From: Nematopogon swammerdamellus
Taxonomy: Eukaryota > Arthropoda > Insecta > Lepidoptera > Adelidae
Direction of reading: 5' to 3'
Assembly: GCA_946902875.1 (NCBI GenBank)
Contig: OX336340.1
Location: 9,343,566 to 9,407,565, forward strand
Length of the DNA stretch: 64,000 nt
How positions within the stretch are numbered: the stretch's first letter is position 1; each line of letters starts with the position of its first letter. This document shows positions 1 to 9,700 of the stretch, one piece after another. Made by a program: the position numbers and the translations under genes. The notes beneath the pieces are model-generated. The model had not been told where the DNA came from. It made no database searches and saw only the letters and a list, made by a program, of their open reading frames with translations.

Positions 1-604
1 TCCTATGTCCGATCGGTTGTATGGAGTCGATCCACTGTGCGGCGCCGCCGCCGCTCCGCACCGCCAGTTAACTGTTGGAAGTGATATGATAAGGCGCGCA
101 GTGTTTATGTTTGGTTAATTTTTTTTTTTTTTATAGAAAGCGCGACATGTGGCACCGTTTCACTTACGAGTAGGTGACTTACGATGCCCATGGACATCTT
201 AAAACAAATTAAGCGCGTCTTGCACCAACACGAGTTTAAAGTTAAGTAGCGAGTTATGGATTTAAACGCGGTTCACACATACAACGGGTGCTAGTTTAAG
301 GAGTTAAACTGGTTTATATATTAAATTTGTGTTGGTGCAAGTGGGCCTTAGTGTCCGATTTGTGCCTGGTTTCACTTTTTCACAATGTATAAATATTGTA
401 TTGTGCCGAAATGTACAAATATACGTCTATCAAAACGCCAGAGAAACTATTTCGAAACGGTTTTATTTAGCTTGACCCCTTGTTTGTTTGTTTCAAATCT
501 TGCGACAACTTTTTCAACTACTTCTACTGAACCGATTCTTATGAAACTTTGCACACACATTAAGTTCCCGCGACAATACAATGTTATGATAATTTCAACT
601 TGGT
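1..604. other. Upstream sequence, no gene recognised
   Basis: Probably GOGAT intron or 5' flank. The first 60 bases are GC-rich and resemble one end of the large inverted-repeat element at 6873-12551. Bases 395-445 recur at about 48094-48144, next to the second locus of the 130-bp minisatellite. Confidence 0.4.
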
Positions 605-1265
605 AACGAGGGTCTGTTGATGAAGACAGGAGGTGGACAGTGGGACTCTTCAACCGTTACTAGTAACCCAGTCGAGTTTGGGTCCATTTGGTTGGTTCGG
701 ACGAGTGCTCCATACTTCCACCAATACACTTAGTGACGAGGGTCTGATGATGGAGACAGGAGGTGGACAGTGGAACTCTTCGACCGTTACTAATAACCCC
801 CTCGAGTTTGGGCTCATTTGGTTGGTTAGGACGAGTGTCCCATACTTCTACTAATACACTTGGTGACGAGGGTCTGACGATGGAATCAGGAGGTGAGTAG
901 TGGAACTCTTCAACCGTTACTAGTAACCCCCTCGAGTTTAGGCTCATTTGGTTGGTTTGGACAAGTGCTCCATACTTCCACCAATACACTTGGTGACGAG
1001 GGTCTGATGATGGAGTCAGGACGTGGACAGTGGGACTCTTCAACCGTTTCTAGTAACCCCTCGAGTTTGGGCTAATTTGGTGGGTTTGGACGAGTGTCCC
1101 ATACTTCTACTAATACACTTGGTGACGAGGGTCTGATGATGGAATCAGGAGGTGGGTAGTGGAACTCTTCAACCGTTACTAGTAACCCCTCGAGTTTGGA
1201 CTCATTTGGTGGGTTTGGACGAGTGTCACATACTTCTACCAATACACTTGGTGTCGAGGGTCTGA
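605..1265. repeat. 130-bp minisatellite, locus 1 (about 5 units)
   Basis: Tandem units of 129-130 bp with GACGAGGGTCTGATGATGGA recurring near 734, 864, 994 and 1123. The same family forms a second array at 48275-49100. Open frames across it ([12 protein letters not shown] type) are by-products of the repetition. Confidence 0.93.
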
Positions 1266-2183
1266 GACAACAGTGGTGTCTTGGATGGAGCTCTATTTAC
1301 TCGATATTTCTGTATACTTAACTCAAAATCGACTTTTGGGCAGATAACCCACTATTGCTTTCAGCTAGCGATATCATCTCTATCACTGATATTTGTCATA
1401 TCTCTAGACATATAGCCGGTAGTTAGGTACTTAGTTAGCTACATGAATTAGCATTATCTGAATGATCTCAGGTTAAATTGGTTGTAAATTAGGTTGAAAT
1501 CGGACGTATTGTACCTAATTATAATCTAGAATTCAACAAATTAACATTTTGGATATTTTTTTATAATTTTAAAAGATATTAAAGAAAATATACAAAAATC
1601 GAGCATCGAAGAAAGTTTCGGAGCCTTATCCGAAACTTTCTGCAATGTCGAAAAAGAAATGGGGAATATAGGACCTTTAAATCTTTTATAGTTTACAGGA
1701 AAACCTAAACGAAAATCGTAAGTCTTATAAAGTTCTCACGGAAAACGTTATGGTACGGAAGTCTCTCCACGCGAGTTCGACTCGCACTTGACCGCTTTAT
1801 TTTATAATTGCATAATCTCATCATAATGTTGATTTTGTGAATCAGCAAGTTTTGTAGGTCATCCACCAGAATCGCGTGGAAATGTTTACGCAAAAGCGGT
1901 GCGCGAAAGGGCTTGCTGTAGGGCGGCGCGAAGCACTTGCGTCATCTGTTCTTGCCCGCGCGCTCGCCTGCACATCGTGGTAGTATTCTGGCGGCGAACC
2001 AATTTGCCTACCCAGACCACAGAAATCTAATAGTACTCCAGACGTCTAGCTAGGTCTTGGAGAGCTAGGTACGTAACACGGCACTCACCCCTCCTCTACG
2101 CGATGCCGCTCCGCGCAGCCGCCGCGCCCCGCCTCGTAAGCGGGAAGACATTTATTGCGTCAGAAGAGCATAGCAGCTTAAGC
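1266..2183. other. AT-rich stretch then GC-rich stretch, no gene recognised
   Basis: No coding similarity seen. Bases 1700-1800 contain a GCGAGTTCGACTCGCAC-type word that also occurs near 48050. From about 1890 to 2130 the sequence becomes CpG-rich without a recognisable exon. Confidence 0.35.
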
Positions 2184-2460
2184 CTAGCGCCACACTGCGC
2201 GTAATTTCTCCCGCGTAACAATTGTTAATTCGACGTAACGACGTATTTTGCGCTTAGTGTGGCGGGCACATTTAACTTTGTGGTATCTAGCACAATCTAT
2301 GCGCGTAACGGTCAGCTCACACCGAGACGCGACGCGACGAGCCGCGCAGATGCTTGAAGAAGCTATAGCCGCGGTGTGAGCTGACCCTAACGCCATGCAA
2401 ATGACGCGGCACAAAATTACGACCCGTTCGTGTGGCACTAGTCTAACGGACTTTGCTGAC
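2184..2460. repeat. GC-rich inverted repeat, MITE-like
   Basis: Perfect 15-bp arms GGTCAGCTCACACCG (2310-2324) and its complement (2372-2386) enclose a CG-rich loop, with further GCGCCACAC/GTGTGGCG pairing outside. No terminal repeat or target duplication could be fixed. The 92-codon open frame on the minus strand is probably accidental. Confidence 0.5.
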
Positions 2461-2793
2461 ATCGTTCAGCAAAATTATGTATGACCTACAGATTATTTTG
2501 TAACGAAAACATTCGTTGTCTTGCGACTAAAGTTTACTGTTTGAGTTGAGTTCCATACTATTTGAGACTAATTATCATTATTGTAGGTACGACAGAACAC
2601 TCTTGTTATCGCATAAAATCCACCCCACCCAGTTGCGCATAAAATCCCGAAAACATGAAAACTGTGAATGAAGAGGATAAAAAACAATTTTTACAAACTT
2701 TTATTTAACTTAATATACTTACTTTATCAAATGATACTTTGTTTATTTCAGAAAAGAATAGCTGTATCGTATATACAGAGTGATTTCGTTAAT

Positions 2794-3255
2794 CTATACA
2801 TATAAAAGAAAAAAGAACAACCCCGGTCCAGTGATATGAATGAGATCTGTAAATAAGGTTGATAAATAAAAAATCTCATCCATACCGACCGATCCAGGGA
2901 AAGTTCCCAAGACACTCAGCGCATTAGCCCTCTGTATGTCCAGACTAATGCGCTGAGAGAGGTAGGCCCCAGCTCGGGCCTCCCCGGACACTTCTATCAG
3001 TCGACTGCCTAAATCCTTGCAGAGAGACTTTGCTTCAGCTGACCAGGGGCCTAATGTTTCCACAGCGAAAGCAATCATTTCATAATTTTGTGCTATTTCA
3101 ATATAATGATTATGTTTCACTAGCGCTGCAGCCTCAGCAGTGGCACCAGCTTTTCTTGCTGTTGACAACGTAATTGGTTTATATGTCGTCAAATCATCCA
3201 ACTTAATTTTAAACCAGTTCCACTCCCCCCGACCTATTAAGCTGAAATTTTGCAA
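2794..3255 (-). pseudogene. Non-LTR retrotransposon ORF2 C-terminal fragment
   Basis: The minus-strand frame contains FAVETLGPWSAEAKSLCKDL and YLSQRISLDIQRANALSVLG. This tail follows the reverse transcriptase domain in many arthropod and cnidarian LINEs. No RT or endonuclease remains upstream on this strand, so it is 5'-truncated. The clade was not determined. Confidence 0.75.
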
Positions 3256-3776
3256 ACACTTTAGGTGCTGGTGACAACAATCTAAAAAACTTTAAAAAAA
3301 AAATCATAACAAACCTCTTTAGAAACAAGCTTTTATTTAATTAAAAACCATGTGTTAAATAAAACCAACAAAATAAGTTTAGGTTTTAGAGTGGTTTTCA
3401 AAAGGCTTGTCGCTAAATTTTCATAAAAGTAGGTTGTATTGTATTGTTGTATTGTTTATTAAGCATTCATTAGACAGCATGACTGTACTCGAATTTGTCA
3501 CAATTTGTCTATCCGATTCGATTACACCCACGAAGAAGAACCGGTAAGAAACTTCGCAGGGTTTTTTTTCATAATAATTTTTACAAGCATTTAGTGACTA
3601 TCCACATAATAACACCGCCTACAGTCGATTGAAAATACAGCTTGAGAGCAAGATCAAAAACAGATTTTTGTTTTGTTTTTGAAGTTCTGACTGCAAGGAC
3701 TTAATTTAGTGGATCAGGTGTAAAGAGCCTTTGTCAAATTTTTGATACGTCATTTGTATCAACTCAATAATGTTAG
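3256..3776. other. AT-rich, no gene recognised
   Basis: Low-complexity AT-rich sequence with short TGTATTG repeats near 3432. I see no coding potential, terminal repeats or RNA gene. Confidence 0.35.
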
Positions 3777-4050
3777 TAATAAGTATACATACTACAACGT
3801 AGTATTGTCAAATAATAATAAAAAAAAATTATAATAAAAATATTAAGATACTTGAAGTATCAAGTTGTCAATCGGTTAGTAAATAAATTTGAGTACAAAT
3901 AGTACCTAGTCATAATAAGTATACATACTACAACGTAGTATTGTCAAATAATAAAAAAAATTATATTATAATAAAAATATTAAGATACTTGAAGTATCAA
4001 GTTGTCAATCGGTTAGTAAATAAATTTGAGTACAAATAGTACCTAGTCAT
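3777..4050. repeat. 138-bp tandem duplication (2 copies)
   Basis: A block starting AATAAGTATACATACTACAA recurs 138 bp later, nearly identical apart from small indels in an A/T run. Each copy holds the short palindromes GTATAC and ATACTTGAAGTAT. Confidence 0.9.
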
Positions 4051-4077
4051 GCGCTAACTAATTATGCAGTCAGAACC

Positions 4078-4302
4078 TCAAGATATAGTCCTGTTGACTA
4101 ATGCCTCTTTTACAGTATAGTAGGCTTTCTTTACAAGAGTTGATTTTATATGTTTCTTAAACAAAGTATCATTTAGATTTTTTACCTCTTCTGGTATTTT
4201 ATTATACAATCTAACACTGTTGCAAACAAAACTTTTCGACATTTTAGATGACCTGTGCTTCGTAATTAGAACATTATTTTTATGCCTACCAGTTGATTTC
4301 AT
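4078..4302 (-). pseudogene. Jockey/CR1-like LINE C-terminal fragment
   Basis: The minus-strand peptide reads SFVCNSVRLYNKIPEEVKNL, then FKKHIKSTLVKKAYYTVKEA, the usual C-terminus of ORF2 in Jockey/CR1-like non-LTR elements (LYNxxP, KxxLxxKAYY). 5'-truncated remnant. Confidence 0.75.
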
Positions 4303-5190
4303 TTGACAGTGAACCGTGAACTAACTACAAGCAGGTACTTATCGAAGGATGTTTTTTTTTTTCTTTAAAATTCACGCGACAAGCTTTTTGAAAACAAATC
4401 GAACATCTAAACTTATTTTAATCGTTTTAGTAAATGGATTCAATAAAGCCTTGTTTTAAAAGAATATATTATTTTTGTATGAGCTAAGGAATCGCGGCCG
4501 CCCCGCGCCAGGCGTTCTTTAAAATTGGTTTTTCTTCGAACCCCATCGAGTGGAATATGTTATTTATCGTTGTCAAGAGCTTCAAAATATACAACACTTG
4601 GTGGTTTAGAACTAAACACAATAATAGATAAAAAATTCAAGAAAATTGTATAAGATCGAAAAAAAAACTAAGGAAATAACAAAGAAAGTTGATCAACAGC
4701 TGGAGAGAATGCTGTAGTCGGGCGTGGGGAAGAATTCCATTCGTTCTACTATCCTTCCTTTTTCAAAGTCGGGTTTTATACAATTATAATTTTCAATAAA
4801 TTAAGTAACTATATTTTGATTTGATTCTCGCCAGATCGAGTATTGGAAATAAATTAAAAAAAAAACACAACATTTCCCGAGGTCCAGATTACGTCGTTCG
4901 TGTATTGGCAAGCCCGGCTGTGAGCTCCCGTTTACGTCACGTTAGCCCCCCCCCCATCCTGGCCAATCACGTACAGCCGTTTAATGCGGAGTGGGGGAGG
5001 GTCGGAGGTGGGGGAGGAGGTCTTTGCGGTATGCGGGAGCCACTCACTGCAAAGGTCACACACAATGTCACTTTAGAGGTCTACTAGCCAAATATAGAGT
5101 ATGAATGATTGCACGGATGAATGCTAGAAATATTGTACTTAACTAGTGCTTTCAGGATAGGATAGGTCGGCGAAGAATAAATGAACAACT
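4303..5190. other. Intergenic or intron sequence, no gene recognised
   Basis: AT-rich with a short CG-rich patch at 4492-4512 and a C-run followed by a G-rich stretch at 4940-5030. GTCGGG words near 4715 and 4767 resemble the repeat family at 15649-15822. No coding similarity. Confidence 0.35.
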
Positions 5191-5202
5191 TCATGGACGT
5201 CA

Positions 5203-5684
5203 GCTTCGGTAGCTCAGTGGTGCGATCCGACTGTCGACTGTCGTTCGTGCGCGGTCAGAACTTGGATGGGTGGCCGTGGTTTGGGTATCTCATCTGTGGT
5301 AAAACGGTAGCTCAGTGGTGCGGTCGGTCGACTCTCGGTCGGATCATAAGCACACCTGGGCGCGGTCAGGGGATGGATGGGTGACCGCTCAACCGTTAGA
5401 GGCTAACCGTGGTTCGGATTCCACGTAAAACTGTAGGTCCCTTCCCTTCTTACCTTACTAGGTGGTAGGGTTTAACCCGCCCGGATTGGTACCACCGCAC
5501 TGAATGAAAGGTCGGTTGAAACGGTTATGTAAATAGTTCGGGTTTTCCGTCCAGTTCAGTGTAGCCGGCACGACCGAAGGAAAGCACTGACATGGCACCT
5601 AGTTCACCAATGTGTTATGGGCTGACATTATGGATGTAGTAGTAGGTGATGTAGCCAAACGTGTCAGTTTCCATAAAAAAAAGC
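5203..5684 (+). mobile_element. tRNA-derived SINE, family A, with doubled head
   Basis: Head TAGCTCAGTGGTGC fits a Pol III A box and occurs twice (5210 and 5308). GGTTCGGATTCC (about 5413) resembles a B box with one extra base. The body ends with the shared tail (CACTGACATGGCACC ... GTCAGTTTCCAT) and a short A run. Other copies or pieces of this tail occur at least ten times in the window. Confidence 0.85.
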
Positions 5685-5752
5685 TTCCAAATTCGCTGGG
5701 AATCCTTTGGGAAATTAGTTTCTACCGGTTTCTACACGTCATTCCTGTACAA

Positions 5753-6116
5753 CAGAGGTTCCCAAATAGCGGTACGCGTACCCTCAGGGGTACGCAGGCT
5801 CAAGAGAAGGGGTACCCGTGGGTGAACTTAATGGCTACTTTACCTCTACAATCTTAAGCAAAAAGATAGGGTCCCACTTATCTCATTAGTGAAAATTGTA
5901 TCCAATTGTTGAATGGGAACCCATTTTCATATTAAAGTAATAATAGAACCTAATAAATAAATGACTGATACGATGGATAAATAACAAATTATTATCTATG
6001 TAAAAATAACAACCATATGAAAATTGTTTTATTTAAACATTTTACTCAGGGGTACTTGACTCTCCGAAAATTCGCTAAGGGGTACAGATTAATTAAAATA
6101 TAATTGGGAACCGCTG
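5753..6116. mobile_element. hAT-type MITE, 364 bp, 8-bp target duplication
   Basis: Ends are CAGAGGTTCCCAA and the complement of CAGCGGTTCCCAA, a common hAT terminal sequence. The direct repeat CTGTACAA flanks both sides (5745-5752 and 6117-6124). Internal GGGGTACG-type words repeat. No transposase: non-autonomous. Confidence 0.9.
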
Positions 6117-6124
6117 CTGTACAA

Positions 6125-6604
6125 TAAAACCGCATTATACTTAACCAGTTGACAAACATTGAAGACGATGTAATTGTATGTATTATTTAGAGCACAAATC
6201 AAACTGGCATTGTTCAACTACAGCTGAGTAAACTGGTTCAAGGACAAAACCACAACTGCATCAATTTGAATATAGCTGCGCCTAGGGTCAAATCCAATAA
6301 ATACCTACCACCTAAAATGTAACACGGTGTTACTAACACCTTGTTTATATAAATAGCTCATGTATGTTACTCGCAGTAAAGTGGTAAACATTATTTCGGC
6401 CCCATTTATTCCCACGTAACACCAAAATTTCTTACGTGGGAATAAAGAAACTCATCCACGTTCAACCACATACATACATGCAACAATGGGAAACACACCT
6501 TTGCGTTTGCAGCCCGGTAATACCTAAGTACAAAGGCAAAAGTGAAAGTTTCTTATGATTATAATTTATTGAAATTAAATAAATAAATATGTTTTTTTGT
6601 ACAG
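6125..6604. other. Intron sequence before exon 1 of this model; contains a hairpin
   Basis: No coding exon recognised. A perfect 15-bp inverted repeat TTTATTCCCACGTAA (6405-6419 with 6432-6446, 12-base loop) is the only clear structure. Confidence 0.5.
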
Positions 6605-6774
6605 AGAGGTGCAGCAAGTGGATCTACCAGCCATCGGGCGATATGCCACCGGCATATTCTTCCTGGATAAGTCTCACCACCAGGAGATTGAGAACAAGTT
6701 GAAGGAGCTCGCAGAGAGCATCAACTTGAAGGTGCTCTGCTGGAGAACTGTTCCCGTCAACAACTCTACCATCG
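6605..6774 (+). CDS. GOGAT: GOGAT exon 1 of those visible (amidotransferase)
   Basis: Begins after TTTTTTTGTACAG and ends ATCG|GTGCGT, phase 1. Encodes [16 protein letters not shown] and the conserved [12 protein letters not shown], an early part of the class-II amidotransferase domain. The start could be two bases later (AGAG|). The exon before it was not found. Confidence 0.9.
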
Positions 6775-9700
6775 GTGCGTTTCACCTTCTCTCGCAATCA
6801 CTTATACGTGTGCAAATGTTTGTCAGCATGTGAGATCATTAGATCCTATACGAGTAGATACCTAGAACCCGCCGCACTATGGATCGAGAAACGGCCTCCA
6901 TAGTATTAGGAGATTTTTTTCGCAAACTTCATTTTTTTTTTAAAAACTGTTTTTGTTATATTTAGGGTTACATAAGATAATACGAAATATATAGTTGTAG
7001 TGATATCAGTCAAGTAGATATTTTATTAAAAATACTTGAAGTTTTCAGTTGTATGGGACGGAGAATGTTTAGTCGATTTTTTCAAAAGTCTTTCGAGGTG
7101 TCGCAGATCTTTTAATATATCATGAAGTAGACCACGAGTGTAATAAGACCACATAAAAACTGTAACGCAATTCGACCCGGTATAGAAAATATCTAAGTCC
7201 GAATTTATAAATTTTCGTCTATTTTCCTTATACATTATTTATGGTTTAACTTTACAATTAATTACATTTTCTTATGTTTTGTGTTTGCCAAGTGTGTAAG
7301 TTATACTAATTGGTACATTATGTAACAACTATACCTACCACTGTGGTCGAAAATACCCTCCAATATTTGTAGCGTTTTAAATGTTTATTCGTTATTCATA
7401 ATTGATTTGAGGACATATTAAATAAACAAATATGTGAAGACGCGTAGCTTGTCAGTACGTATGTATGTTAGGTTCAAATATATAAAGTATATATATATTT
7501 TTTTTATATTTTAAATTTGCAATGAATGGGACGGAGAACATTATATTTATTTTGCCGGACTACAAAGATGTGTCAAACTCTTATTAGCAAGGTTGTGTAG
7601 CACAACATAAAAATAAACACAATCAGTAAAAAAAAATTTGAAAGGTGCAGCCTTCTGAGTATCGACAGGTCAAAGTATAGCATTTTTTACCTTTTTCCTT
7701 TAACAGTAATTTTTGGTTACATTATGATTGTACAATTATTAAGCAGGTATGCAAATATGTGGGGCATATAATTCTATATCAGATATGTACAGACCATTTC
7801 GATTAACAGTGTAAAAAAATAGCAATATTTTTATTTAATAAAACTGAAAACATTATAGTACATTATTCGAAACTGTTAAGAACTAACAAAGTCTTAACAG
7901 TAACGTGATGTTGAACGTGACGGAAAAGAGGCTGTACAAAGAAAAATTGTGAACGCACTTTCTCAAGATGTTAAAAAAATTTCTATTCAAAATTATTCAC
8001 CAAAATTTATTTTATAAAAAAATTGTTTTATATAAAATTTGAGCCGGTATAGAAAATATGTAAGTCCGAATTTGTAGATTTTTGTTTTCTTTCCTTTAAA
8101 TATAATTTACAGTTTTAGAATAGAACATAAATACAAGGCTTTGCAGCTCATTCATTATGTCGACGCATTAGATACTAATTACCATTCGGTAAGACGAAAA
8201 CATTCCCACATCCTTGTTTGTGAAACCCCACTATATTTGAAAAAACCGGTTTAGTACATCAGGTGGTGTCCTTTGGTCGCGAATTTCAGTTTAGTATTTG
8301 TTCAACGCGCGTAAGGGACGGATCTCTCCTTTCGAAACGAGTTATCGCTGTTTTCAAATACTTTCCTTCCTGCATTATTACTTGAAAACTAGGTACATTT
8401 TCGGTTCGAACTCTAACATTTTACAAAATGAAAGAGTTTAAATCAAATCTGAAACTTTTTGTTTTCTTAAAAAACGAGCAAGGCCTCTCCGACCCAAACA
8501 TACTATTTGACAAGTTTTCCGTTCATATATCTGATGAAAACCGTGATCAATTCAAGTGTTTTTGTAAAACCTACTTGTCTAATATGTATAAAAAGTGGAA
8601 AAGTACAAATTATTTGTTCAGTTTCTTCAAATGCAAATTTGAAACATGGTTGACGTCAGACATAAAGTGGCCCGAATATGTTCAAAACATACCTCAAGAA
8701 CCAAGACATGAGGAAGCGGAACCATTCGTGCCGCAATCACCAGCGAGACAGCATTCAGAAGCTTCAACATCTCCTAAACCAGAGTTCAGTCCTCGAAAAC
8801 AATTCCACGAACTTCACTACCAGCAAAAAAGGCGCAGAACCGCACATCTGTGTACGGAAAATGACTTCGACGAGCTCGCATTCGCTGCGGTGAGTAAAGG
8901 TATTAATACGGAAAGACATGATGTTGCTGAGGTGCTTAAGTTTCTTCTGGAAAATTCAGATGAGGTTGGTAGAATAAAGGAATACATTCAAGCTAAAAAA
9001 AAAACAATACTCGCCGGAGAAAGCCCTCAGCCTCTTCAGTTCCCAGCAACTCTCCAAATCGCAATACTGCGAACTACGGGCAACGGCAATTGAAGCAGGA
9101 GTTGAACTGTATCCCTTATACTATCAGCTCCAAAAAAAAGGTCAAGTGTTACCGTCCGAAAGAAAGTGTCAAGGTCACGGAAGTGGAAGCACGTGTTTTT
9201 GCAGCATACAATAATTCAGGAAGGAAAGTATTTGAAAACAGCGATAACTCGTGTCGAAAGGAGAGATCCGTCACTTACGCGCGTTGAACAGATAATAAAC
9301 TGAAATTCGCGACCAAAGGACACTAATTACCGGTTTTTACAAATATATTGGGGTTTCACAAACAGGGATGTGGGAATGTTTTCGTCTTACCGAATGATAA
9401 TTAGTATCTAATGCGTCGTCATAATGAATGAGCTGCAAAGCCTTGTATGTATGTTCTATTCTAAGATTGTAAATTATATTTAAAGGAAAGAAAACAAAAA
9501 TCTACAAATTCAGACTTACATATTTTCTATACCGGCTCGAATTTTATATAAAACAATTTTTTTATAAAATTAATTTTGGTGAATATTTTATTTATAAGTT
9601 CGGTTTATTAATTTGTTCTGTTTTTATTCAACCTTGTATTTATTTTGGTGAATAATTTTGAATAGAATTTTTTTTAACATCTTGAGAAAGTGCAACTGTT

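Noticed and set aside
605..1265. Repeated frames such as [20 protein letters not shown]
   Set aside because: They are translations of the 130-bp minisatellite on both strands at both loci. No sign of a gene.
2184..2462. 92-codon minus-strand frame
   Set aside because: Overlaps a GC-rich inverted repeat; the amino acid pattern is not protein-like.
7026..7235. 69-codon frame conserved in both arms of the large element (also 12183-12392)
   Set aside because: The arms are near-identical at DNA level, so conservation of the frame is not independent evidence. It overlaps the internally duplicated block and points outward in both arms. Not counted as a gene.
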